DNA from: Telluribacter roseus
GTDB taxonomy: Bacteria; Bacteroidota; Bacteroidia; Cytophagales; Spirosomataceae
Reading direction: 5' to 3'
Assembly (NCBI RefSeq): GCF_017355915.2
Contig: NZ_JAFEUV020000007.1
Span: forward strand, 124,001-188,000
DNA: 64,000 bases
In this document: positions 54,762 to 61,984 of the stretch, piece after piece
Layout of the letters: every line of letters starts with the position of its first letter
How positions within the stretch are numbered: position 1 is the first letter of the stretch
The notes under the pieces: model-generated
What the model was told of the DNA's origin: nothing
What the model saw: the letters and a program-made list of their open reading frames with translations, nothing else
Databases searched by the model: none
Translations under genes and position numbers: made by a program

Positions 54762-55682
54762 ATGAACAAAAAACTAGCATATATTTTTGTTGCGATGGCC
54801 GCCGCTCTATGGGGAGTGATTGGCTTGTTTGTCTCACAACTGTATGATCTGGGCTTTACCACCAATCAGGTAGTAGCCGTCCGGGCTCTATCCGCTACTG
54901 GTTTTCTGGCGCTGTATACCCTTCTGACCGACTGGCGGCGGCTGAGGATACGGCTCTCCGACACCCGGTACTTTATCGGGACGGGTGTCATCAGTATCGT
55001 GCTGTTCAACTGGTGCATGTTCAGCGCCATCCGCGAAACATCGATTTCGGTGGCTACCATTCTGCTCTATACGGCGCCCGCTTTCGTGACCATTCTGTCC
55101 CGTTTTCTCTTTAACGAAGCCCTGACCATCCGTAAGGTACTGGCGCTCCTGGCTACCCTGGCAGGCTGCGGACTGGTAGTTGGCATTGGATCGACGACGG
55201 ATAATCCGGTCTCCCTCTATGGCATACTTCTTGGCCTGGGGTCCGGGTTTTTCTATGCCCTGTACAGCGTGTTTGGGAAGTACGCCCTGCAGAAGTATGA
55301 TTCTCTCACCGTTACGCTCTACACCTTTGTCTTCGCTGCGATAGCCATTACGCCATTCAGCCATATTCAGCAGGTAGTTCCTCTGCTCCGGAAGACCGAA
55401 GCCTGGCTGTATATTGCCGGCCTCAGCTTTTTTTCTACCACCCTGGCGTATCTGCTTTACACCAAAGGCCTTCAGGTCATCGAGTCCAGCCGGGCCTCCA
55501 TTGTGGCTACCATTGAGCCGGTAGTGGCCTCCCTGATTGGTCTGCTGGTGTTCCAGGAGATGTTAAGTATAGGGCAGTACCTGGGCATTGGGCTGGTACT
55601 GGCCGCCGTAGTGATCGTACAGGAGCCGGCTACCCAACCGTCAGACCAGGCCCTGGCTAACCGGGACGGAGCCATCTACTAA
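54762..55682 (+). CDS. EamA-family (DMT) transporter
   Basis: A 306-residue protein with ten membrane segments in two EamA repeats: LAYIFVAMAAALWGVIGLFVS starts the first and LYGILLGLGSGFFYALYSVFGKYAL the second; the repeat ends ATIEPVVASLIGLLVFQE typically. Likely exports a metabolite or amino acid. Single gene on the plus strand. Confidence 0.92.
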   Translation: MNKKLAYIFVAMAAALWGVIGLFVSQLYDLGFTTNQVVAVRALSATGFLALYTLLTDWRRLRIRLSDTRYFIGTGVISIVLFNWCMFSAIRETSISVATILLYTAPAFVTILSRFLFNEALTIRKVLALLATLAGCGLVVGIGSTTDNPVSLYGILLGLGSGFFYALYSVFGKYALQKYDSLTVTLYTFVFAAIAITPFSHIQQVVPLLRKTEAWLYIAGLSFFSTTLAYLLYTKGLQVIESSRASIVATIEPVVASLIGLLVFQEMLSIGQYLGIGLVLAAVVIVQEPATQPSDQALANRDGAIY

Positions 55683-55919
55683 AAGAGGAGGCTTAGAAAG
55701 CCAGAATGGACATTTTGGTGAGGTTTTTGCGGGCAATTTGTCTCCGTTTTCTGCCGGTTATTTCTCCTTTTCTAGTACGCCCATTTTTGTATAATTATTG
55801 GCAAATCAGGTTATTTATAAGGCTATTGGTCGAAATTTCTGATCCATTGTGCCTGGTGGTTATACATTTGCTGAGGTTCAAACATAATCATGATCATATA
55901 CCTCTGTATCTGTCCTACC

Positions 55920-56177
55920 ATGAAAACTTTTTTAAAACACGGGGCCCTGGTAGCCCTGCTTTTCTCAGCCTACGGCTGTATTCCTGAACACCTTGATCCT
56001 ACAAAAAGCGGTACGACGGGGGCAATCGAAAACCTGAAAATTAACGACGCCTTTACCTTCAAATCTATCAAAGATATTCAGCTGAATATCAAAGTTAGTG
56101 GTGGGTCAACCGCGGACGAACGGTTCCGGATCAACGTCTACGATGACCGACTGGTTGGGCTTGTTTTTTATATGTAG
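55920..56177 (+). CDS. Short lipoprotein, possibly a truncated remnant of a larger surface protein
   Basis: Starting at the ATG at 55920 (which follows CTACC) gives 85 residues with a lipoprotein signal (MKTFLKHGALVALLFSAYGC, lipobox Cys20). The mature part, ENLKINDAFTFKSIKDIQLNIKVSGGS then FRINVYDD, resembles the N-terminal beta-domain seen in Bacteroidota LruC-domain lipoproteins, which are normally several hundred residues. The protein ends abruptly (VGLVFYM) and 401 bp of non-coding DNA follow. It is therefore probably a decayed fragment, though a genuine short lipoprotein cannot be excluded. A ten-codon extension upstream (55890) is less likely because it spoils the signal peptide. Confidence 0.5.
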   Translation: MKTFLKHGALVALLFSAYGCIPEHLDPTKSGTTGAIENLKINDAFTFKSIKDIQLNIKVSGGSTADERFRINVYDDRLVGLVFYM

Positions 56178-56578
56178 TATTCTGTGGTCAAATGGATCTG
56201 ATTAACTATTCAAAAGCCAGACTACCTGATATACCTGTAGTATTGACTGTAAATCAATTAAATGGCAGGCTGTCTACTTTGAAATAAAGGACTTTTATAG
56301 AAACATAGCGAAATGTCATAAAGGAGAGCAGAAAATTACTACGACTATAGCTATACCTGATATTAATTTATGATGAAGATATTCAACAGAATGTAGTTTT
56401 TTACAGCCGTCTTACAATCATCCAATGGTTGATATACTTTATAAATAAGAATTAATTTCAACTATTTTAGAAGTATTCATAGTATTACTTTAACTATTTG
56501 AATTATAGCTATATATGCTACTAAGGTAGGTACGCTTATTTTAGTAGTAACCTGTATAAACTAATAGAAGCCACAGGT
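56178..56578. other. AT-rich non-coding region
   Basis: 401 bp between the short lipoprotein and the DUF4142 gene. No ORF, hairpin or repeat stands out; it is more AT-rich than the surrounding genes. Confidence 0.5.
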
Positions 56579-57145
56579 ATGAAAAAATTAAAATTAAGCG
56601 TAATTCTTCTCTCGGGGTTGCTTTTCGCAGCTTCCTGCAAAAATGATGATGATAATGTCGTTACTGTTCCCGAGCAGGATAGAAACTTTGCCGTAATGGC
56701 AACAGATGCTAATTTGTTCGAAATTCAGGCGGGACAGTTAGCACAGACCAAAGGCGCCAGACAGGATGTTAAGAATTTCGGACAGATGATGGTTACAGAC
56801 CATACAAAATCTACCGAGGAATTGATGGGCATAGCTACTCCCAAGAATATAACACTACCTACGACCCTTAGCACGGAGAAGAGACAAAAATACGATAGTT
56901 TGAATGCAGTTACTGGTCAGGCTTTTGACCGTATGTACGCCAGAATGATGGTTACTTCTCACCAGCAAACTATTAATCTATTTGAGACTCAGTCTAATCA
57001 GGGAGGAGATACTGAATTAAAGAGTTGGGCGACCGGTAAGTTACCGGCTCTGCGGACACATTTGCAAGGCGCTCAGACTTTAAGAGATAGTGTAGAAAGA
57101 GCTGCTATGCCTACTACCCCTACTACTACTACAGGTAATCAGTAG
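56579..57145 (+). CDS. DUF4142-domain lipoprotein
   Basis: A 188-residue lipoprotein with lipobox LLFAASC (Cys20). The helical body DANLFEIQAGQLAQTKGARQDVKNFGQMMVTDHTKSTEEL, then MYARMMVTSHQQTINLFETQS, is the ferritin-like DUF4142 four-helix fold with conserved histidine pairs. Members are periplasmic proteins often induced by stress; their reaction is unproven. Followed by an intrinsic terminator. Confidence 0.92.
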   Translation: MKKLKLSVILLSGLLFAASCKNDDDNVVTVPEQDRNFAVMATDANLFEIQAGQLAQTKGARQDVKNFGQMMVTDHTKSTEELMGIATPKNITLPTTLSTEKRQKYDSLNAVTGQAFDRMYARMMVTSHQQTINLFETQSNQGGDTELKSWATGKLPALRTHLQGAQTLRDSVERAAMPTTPTTTTGNQ

Positions 57146-57465
57146 ATTATTTCATATTCTAAAAAAGCAGGGACCATTCGGTTCCTGCTTTTTTATTTAA
57201 GGGACTCTCATTCAGATTACTATTGCCCTATTTTCATTTCATTCGAAATTGCCAGTCTCAGCAGAGAAAATTTGTATATTTCCTCTGCTGACTCTCCTGT
57301 TTTTTATCATTAAGCTTACGACTACTATAATCTTTCGAAGTTTTACTAAATATTGTTCCTAGCTTCAGCTTTACGTTAAAGTAACATTTGCTACTTTTAG
57401 TATAGTATACGTTTGTAACTGGTTACTTTATATATCTATACACCAATTATATTTAAGCTAAAAGC
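57146..57465. other. Intergenic region with terminator, otherwise empty
   Basis: 320 bp. Apart from the terminator at 57161-57196 nothing is recognised; the second half is AT-rich and likely carries the promoter of the response regulator at 57466. Confidence 0.5.
57161..57196 (+). terminator. Intrinsic terminator of the DUF4142 gene
   Basis: A 15-bp stem (57161-57175 / 57180-57194, one G-U) with loop ATTC; the outer part is A6/T6, giving U tracts on either strand. It begins 16 bp after the stop codon. Confidence 0.85.
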
Positions 57466-57891
57466 ATGAGGAACAGTGTCTGTCTATTTATTGATGATGA
57501 TGCAGAAGAGCATGAGATTTTTACAATAGCCATGATCCGGCTTAATCCCTTTCTTAATTGCGTTACAGTAAAAAGTGGAACTCACGCGGTAGAAAAACTG
57601 CAGAATGATGTAAACTTTACGCCCGATTATATTTTTCTTGATCTGAATATGCCGGGTATGGATGGAAAGCAATGCCTGGCCCATCTTAAAAAGATCGATA
57701 GACTTGAGAGAGTACCTATTATAATTTTCTCTACATCTTCCAACGAAACAGATGTAAAGGAAACCATGAAACTGGGCTCACATGGTTATGTAGTAAAGCC
57801 CGATACAATATCTGAATTAGTGGGTACTCTCGGGCAGATCATAAATACGCCCAAACAGACGCAGCCCCACTTCTTCTTCCCCAAAAACTAG
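57466..57891 (+). CDS. Single-domain response regulator
   Basis: A 141-residue receiver-only protein: FIDDDAEEHEIF (acidic pocket), YIFLDLNMPGMDGKQCL (phospho-acceptor Asp), PIIIFSTSS (switch) and GYVVKPDTI (Lys). It is close in sequence to the receiver at 61359 (shared EKLQxDxxFTPxYIFLDLNMPxMxG), unlike the pair around the kinase at 41-44 kb. No kinase is adjacent. It converges with the DUF983 gene. Confidence 0.93.
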   Translation: MRNSVCLFIDDDAEEHEIFTIAMIRLNPFLNCVTVKSGTHAVEKLQNDVNFTPDYIFLDLNMPGMDGKQCLAHLKKIDRLERVPIIIFSTSSNETDVKETMKLGSHGYVVKPDTISELVGTLGQIINTPKQTQPHFFFPKN

Positions 57892-57980
57892 GTGTAAACC
57901 AGGTTTAGTAGGTTGGGCAGTAAGTAGTCGTATAGTAAGCTACGTTATTTGAGCGTATGTTCAAACATGTAGGTGCTTTA

Positions 57981-58406
57981 TTACGAAGCTACCCATCTAT
58001 GCTTTTTCTCAATCTGATTGCTGGGACCTTCGTAGGGGATAAAAATAGCTATCCAGGCGGCACGTGATAACCTGAAAATGTAAGGCAGAAAAAAGATAGA
58101 GATAAATAGCAGACTGGTTACCATCATGGTAACAGTTAGCTGTTCGACAATAAGGCCAAGAGCTACCCATACGGCTACAAATAGGGCTGTATTGATCGCA
58201 TAGCTTACAAACATGGCCCCCCAGTAGTAGCCAGGCTCGGGTTCAAGGTTTTGGCCGCAGCAGGTACACTCCTTATTCATGGTTCTAAACTTCGTTGGCT
58301 TAGCCAGTATAGAGGTAGGGAACATATCCCCTTCATGACAGCGGGGACACCTGGCGTTGATAATGCTATAAAAGGTTGATTTATTGGAGGACATGGCGTT
58401 CTGCAT
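57981..58406 (-). CDS. DUF983-family membrane protein
   Basis: A 141-residue protein with a zinc-ribbon-like Cys cluster (CPRCHEGDMF and CTCCGQNL, four to five cysteines) and two transmembrane helices (YAINTALFVAVWVALGLIV and VTSLLFISIFFLPYIFRL), the DUF983 pattern. An in-frame Met at residue 5 (58394) may be the real start, because the ATG at 58406 lies in the stem of the inverted repeat at 58401-58490. Function unknown. Confidence 0.9.
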   Translation of the reverse strand: MQNAMSSNKSTFYSIINARCPRCHEGDMFPTSILAKPTKFRTMNKECTCCGQNLEPEPGYYWGAMFVSYAINTALFVAVWVALGLIVEQLTVTMMVTSLLFISIFFLPYIFRLSRAAWIAIFIPYEGPSNQIEKKHRWVAS

Positions 58407-58490
58407 TTAGAATTAGATATACCACAAAAATACTCCCAGCTACCCATCTGAACAGGGTAGTAGTTATGGGTTTTGTGGTACTAAATGCAG
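58401..58490. repeat. Three-tier inverted repeat over the DUF983 start
   Basis: Outer CTGCATTTAG (58401-58410) / CTAAATGCAG (58481-58490); middle TACCACAAAA (58420-58429) / TTTTGTGGTA (58471-58480); inner CTACCC (58440-58445) / GGGTAG (58455-58460). The outer and middle right arms are directly adjacent; the left arms are 9 bp apart. In a minus-strand RNA this would sequester the first DUF983 start codon. It could be translational control or a leftover transposon-type end. Confidence 0.7.
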
Positions 58491-58503
58491 ATTCTGAATG
58501 GAG

Positions 58504-59391
58504 TCAGGTACGGCTGTACATTTTACGGAAATCTTCGGGTGTAAGCCCTACCTGCTTTTTGAAGAACTTGATAAAGTAGGAGTTGTCATTGAAATTGAGC
58601 AGGTACCCCACCTGCGTAACACTCAGGTCCAGATTAACCAGCATGCGCTTGGCTTCCAGCAGAATCCGGTGGCGAATCAGTTCCCCTGCCGACTGGCCGG
58701 TCTGCTCTTGGCAGATGGCGTTCAGGTGGCTGGGGGTGATGTGCAGCAAGTCGGCGTACTCCCGGGGGCGGCGCAGAGTCAGGTACTTCTTATCGATGAG
58801 CTTCTGGTAGTTTTTCAGCAGGATGAAATGGTGATGCGGTAGGGTCTGCGGTAGTGAAAGGGTTTTCTTCTGGTCGATGAGGATAAACAGCTCCAGCAGC
58901 AGTATACGGATCATGTCCCATTTCAGGGGCTGCTCGCTCTGATACTGTGCCAGAGCCTTTTCAAAGTTAGCCAGTACCTGTTCTCCATCCCCGCTAGCCA
59001 GGTTGATTACCCCTTCCCTGGCTACTCCACTAAAAAAGGAAAATGTATCCAGGTAATCAGGTTTGTGCAGGAATGAGTGGAAGAAAGAATCCGTAAAGTT
59101 AACCACGTACCCGTCTACCTGACCCTGGAAGTTCCAGGAGTGTACCTGCCCCGGAATCATGAAGTAAACCTGAAACGGCTGTGCCGTAAAGTTTTCAAAA
59201 TCAATCGTGTGGGTACCTGCACCTTCCGTAAAAAAAACGATATGGTAGAAGCTATGCCGGTGTACGTGCGGGAGATTTTTCTGGTGTTGTTCCAGGTACT
59301 CACCAAACCGATGCAGCAGCACCTCCGTCTGGTCCATTATGGAGAGGTTCGATAGATCGATCAGAGGAATACTGTCTTTATGCATAGCCAT
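58504..59391 (-). CDS. AraC-family transcriptional regulator
   Basis: A 295-residue regulator with an N-terminal cupin-type ligand domain (HRHSFYHIVFFTEGAGTHTIDF, then VYFMIPGQVHSW) and C-terminal double helix-turn-helix (LTLRRPREYADLLHITPSHLNAICQEQTGQSAGELI, then LDLSVTQVGYLLNFNDNSYFIKFFKKQVGLTPEDFRK). It is divergent from the M81 peptidase gene 232 bp away and is its likely regulator. Confidence 0.94.
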   Translation of the reverse strand: MAMHKDSIPLIDLSNLSIMDQTEVLLHRFGEYLEQHQKNLPHVHRHSFYHIVFFTEGAGTHTIDFENFTAQPFQVYFMIPGQVHSWNFQGQVDGYVVNFTDSFFHSFLHKPDYLDTFSFFSGVAREGVINLASGDGEQVLANFEKALAQYQSEQPLKWDMIRILLLELFILIDQKKTLSLPQTLPHHHFILLKNYQKLIDKKYLTLRRPREYADLLHITPSHLNAICQEQTGQSAGELIRHRILLEAKRMLVNLDLSVTQVGYLLNFNDNSYFIKFFKKQVGLTPEDFRKMYSRT

Positions 59392-59623
59392 AGATGTTGT
59401 GCCACTAAGGTACTAATCCTGTCATTAACCCTTTATCTGATCCTTCTCTTTTGTAGATAGGGAGGCTGATTTCCGCTACTCACCCGTCCTGTAATAGCTT
59501 ACATTTTTGAACAGGTAAAAGGCAACCACTATTTTGTTTTTAAAATATTTTATTAATTTTAAAACTAGCCTTTTAGGGAGGCATAGTCAGAGCCTAAATC
59601 CAGTTTTACTTTACACATTTTAT

Positions 59624-61240
59624 ATGAAACGTACATTTTATCTGCTAATCACCTGCTACCTGATCTCCTGGCAGGCGTTTTCTTCCACTCTGGGAGAAAA
59701 ACCCAGAAGCACCCCTTCACAAGCCGTAGCTACCGAAAAAGCTTCACCTACCAGGGCGCTGCCCCGGATTGCCATTGCCGGATTAGGTATCGAGTCAAGT
59801 ACTTTTTCACCGGCTCTTACGCATGAGGAGGCCTTTCATGCCCGGTTCGGGACTAATGTATATACCCCTTACCCTTTCTTTAAAGAGGGATCGCCCATTC
59901 GGAAAAGGGCTGTATGGGTCCCCACAATAGTAGGTAAGTCACTACCGGGTGGCGCAGTAACCCGCGAAGCCTATGAGTCGCTTGTACGGAAGACACTGGA
60001 CTCACTCAAAAAGAATGGACCCTACGATGGTCTGTTCTTCGATATACACGGTGCTATGAGTGTAGTAGGGCTGGATGATCCGGAGGGTGATTTCATAGCC
60101 CGGATCCGGGAGGTAATCGGAAAGAAAACCATTATCTCTACGTCGATGGATCTGCACGGAAATGTTTCCTGGCGGCTGGCGCAGCATTCTGATCTGATCA
60201 CCTGCTACCGCATGGCACCCCACGAAGATGCCCTGGAGTCGAAGCAGCGGGCGGTTGAGAACCTGCTCACAAGGATCGAGAGTGGTAAGGGCAAACCTGC
60301 CTATAAGGCCTGGATACCCGTACCCATACTACTGCCCGGTGAGAAGACCAGTACCCGCATTGAGCCCGGCAAAACCATTTATAGCAAAGTAGCGCCTGCC
60401 GCGGCTCAGGAAGGTGTCATTGATGCCGCTATATGGATAGGTTATGCCTGGGCCGACGAGCCGCGCAATCATGCGGTAGTAATGGTAACGGGCGATGATA
60501 AGGCCAAGGTAAGTCGCACGGCAGAGCAGCTGGCCCGTACGCTATGGAATGCCAGACATGACTTTGTATTTGTGGCCCCTACGGCTACCCTGCAGGAGAG
60601 TCTGGATAAAGCCATTGCCAGCCAGAAGCATCCCTTCTTTATTAGTGATTCGGGCGACAACCCTACCGCCGGAGGAGCCGGTGACGTTACCTGGACGCTG
60701 ACCGAAATACTGGCCCGGCCAGAGTTTAAGAAGGAAAACGGTCCTTCGCTGATCTATGCCTCTATTCCGGGTCCTGATCTGGTAAAGAAAGCCCTGGAGG
60801 TAGGGGTAGGGGGCAAGATTGATGCCTATGCGGGTGCTCAGGTGGATGCCCGTTTTGCGCCGCCCGTTCGTCTGGTAGGTACTGTTACTGCCATCGAAAA
60901 GGGAGATGTGAATGCCGAAGTAGAGGTAGTTGTAAAAGTGGGCAGCGTAAATGTAATCGTAACGCAGAAGCGTAAGCCTTACCACAAAGAAAAGGATTTT
61001 ACCCGCCTGGGACTTAACCCCCGTCAGTCTGATATAGTAGTAGTGAAGATCGGCTACCTCGAGCCCGAATTGTACAACATGCGGGCCGACTGGCTACTGG
61101 CCATTACGCCGGGTGGTGTGGATCAGAACCTGGAGCGGCTGCCTTACAAACGGATCAATCGCCCCATGTACCCTTTTGATAAGGATATGAAGGATCCCGA
61201 TCTCTCAGCCAGACTGGTACCTTCGTCGGATCAGATCTGA
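59624..61240 (+). CDS. M81-family metallopeptidase (microcystinase MlrC-like), secreted
   Basis: About 538 residues from the ATG at 59624, which starts a clean signal peptide (MKRTFYLLITCYLISWQAFS); the TTG at 59534 would add an implausible 30 residues. Family landmarks: PRIAIAGLGIESSTFSP at the mature N-terminus, DGLFFDIHGAMS and STSMDLHGNVSW (metal-binding Asp/His), CYRMAPHEDALESKQ, and SDSGDNPTAGGAGDVTW in the C-terminal domain. The M81 family includes MlrC, which hydrolyses linearised microcystin; most members act on unknown peptides or cyclic compounds. Divergent from an AraC regulator. Confidence 0.93.
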   Translation: MKRTFYLLITCYLISWQAFSSTLGEKPRSTPSQAVATEKASPTRALPRIAIAGLGIESSTFSPALTHEEAFHARFGTNVYTPYPFFKEGSPIRKRAVWVPTIVGKSLPGGAVTREAYESLVRKTLDSLKKNGPYDGLFFDIHGAMSVVGLDDPEGDFIARIREVIGKKTIISTSMDLHGNVSWRLAQHSDLITCYRMAPHEDALESKQRAVENLLTRIESGKGKPAYKAWIPVPILLPGEKTSTRIEPGKTIYSKVAPAAAQEGVIDAAIWIGYAWADEPRNHAVVMVTGDDKAKVSRTAEQLARTLWNARHDFVFVAPTATLQESLDKAIASQKHPFFISDSGDNPTAGGAGDVTWTLTEILARPEFKKENGPSLIYASIPGPDLVKKALEVGVGGKIDAYAGAQVDARFAPPVRLVGTVTAIEKGDVNAEVEVVVKVGSVNVIVTQKRKPYHKEKDFTRLGLNPRQSDIVVVKIGYLEPELYNMRADWLLAITPGGVDQNLERLPYKRINRPMYPFDKDMKDPDLSARLVPSSDQI

Positions 61241-61268
61241 GGTATAGCCTAAGCAGGTAGTATATAGA

Positions 61269-61306
61269 AAAAGCGTCCGCACGGGTACCCGTGCGGACGC
61301 TTTTGT
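61269..61306. terminator. Bidirectional terminator, 36-bp perfect palindrome
   Basis: 18-bp arms (61269-61286, AAAAGCGTCCGCACGGGT; 61287-61304), centred on GGTACC, 28 bp after the M81 stop and 55 bp from the convergent response regulator. Ends A4/T4 give U tracts in both directions. Confidence 0.85.
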
Positions 61307-61358
61307 TTGAGATATTGATACCTCTGACAGAGTTAGCAGATCTTGCTTTCCAAACTAG

Positions 61359-61802
61359 CTACTGGTAATTCCGCATACGATCTGTATCACAGGCCGGGTA
61401 CTCTATACTACTGTCAGCTACACCCGGAATAAGCTGTTGTAAAACAGAAGTCAGCTCCTTGTACGAGCCGGGCTTGGTTATGTACTGAGTAGAGCCAAGT
61501 TCAGCCGCTTCGTTTATATCTTTTTTGAATGACGAAGTCGAAAAGATTATGACAGGTACCTCCTTGAGCCTCTCTATCTTCTTTATTTCAGCAAGGCACT
61601 CCAGCCCGTTCATGTTGGGCATGTTCAGGTCTAGGAAGATGTAGGAAGGAGTAAACTCTGAATCGCTTTGCAGTTTCTCAACAGCATACTGGCTGTTAGC
61701 CTCACCGGAAAACTCCAGAGCGGGGCATACCTCCTTCAATACTGCTGCAAACAGATAATGATCATCGGTATCATCATCTATCAGGTAACAAAAAGACTTC
61801 AA
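61359..61802 (-). CDS. Single-domain response regulator
   Basis: A 147-residue receiver-only protein: LIDDDTDDHYLF, YIFLDLNMPNMNGLECL (phospho-acceptor Asp), PVIIFSTSS and QYITKPGSY (Lys). It is the close paralogue of the receiver at 57466. It is divergent from the sensor kinase gene at 61985 with a 182-bp gap, so the two may form a pair. A short tail (DSSIEYPACDTDRMRNYQ) follows the fold. Confidence 0.93.
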   Translation of the reverse strand: MKSFCYLIDDDTDDHYLFAAVLKEVCPALEFSGEANSQYAVEKLQSDSEFTPSYIFLDLNMPNMNGLECLAEIKKIERLKEVPVIIFSTSSFKKDINEAAELGSTQYITKPGSYKELTSVLQQLIPGVADSSIEYPACDTDRMRNYQ

Positions 61803-61984
61803 GATTAAATGATTAACAGGGGAATGATATACTTTTACACTAATGGTTACAAAAATATATAAGGAGCTTGATTGATACTAATCTAAAGCAATTTTATTAC
61901 AAATGCTTTTACTGTAAAAGGTAAGAAAGTTTTTATGTTTACTTTTAATTAGCGGCTCTATACCTTTATCCACTCTATCTTACA

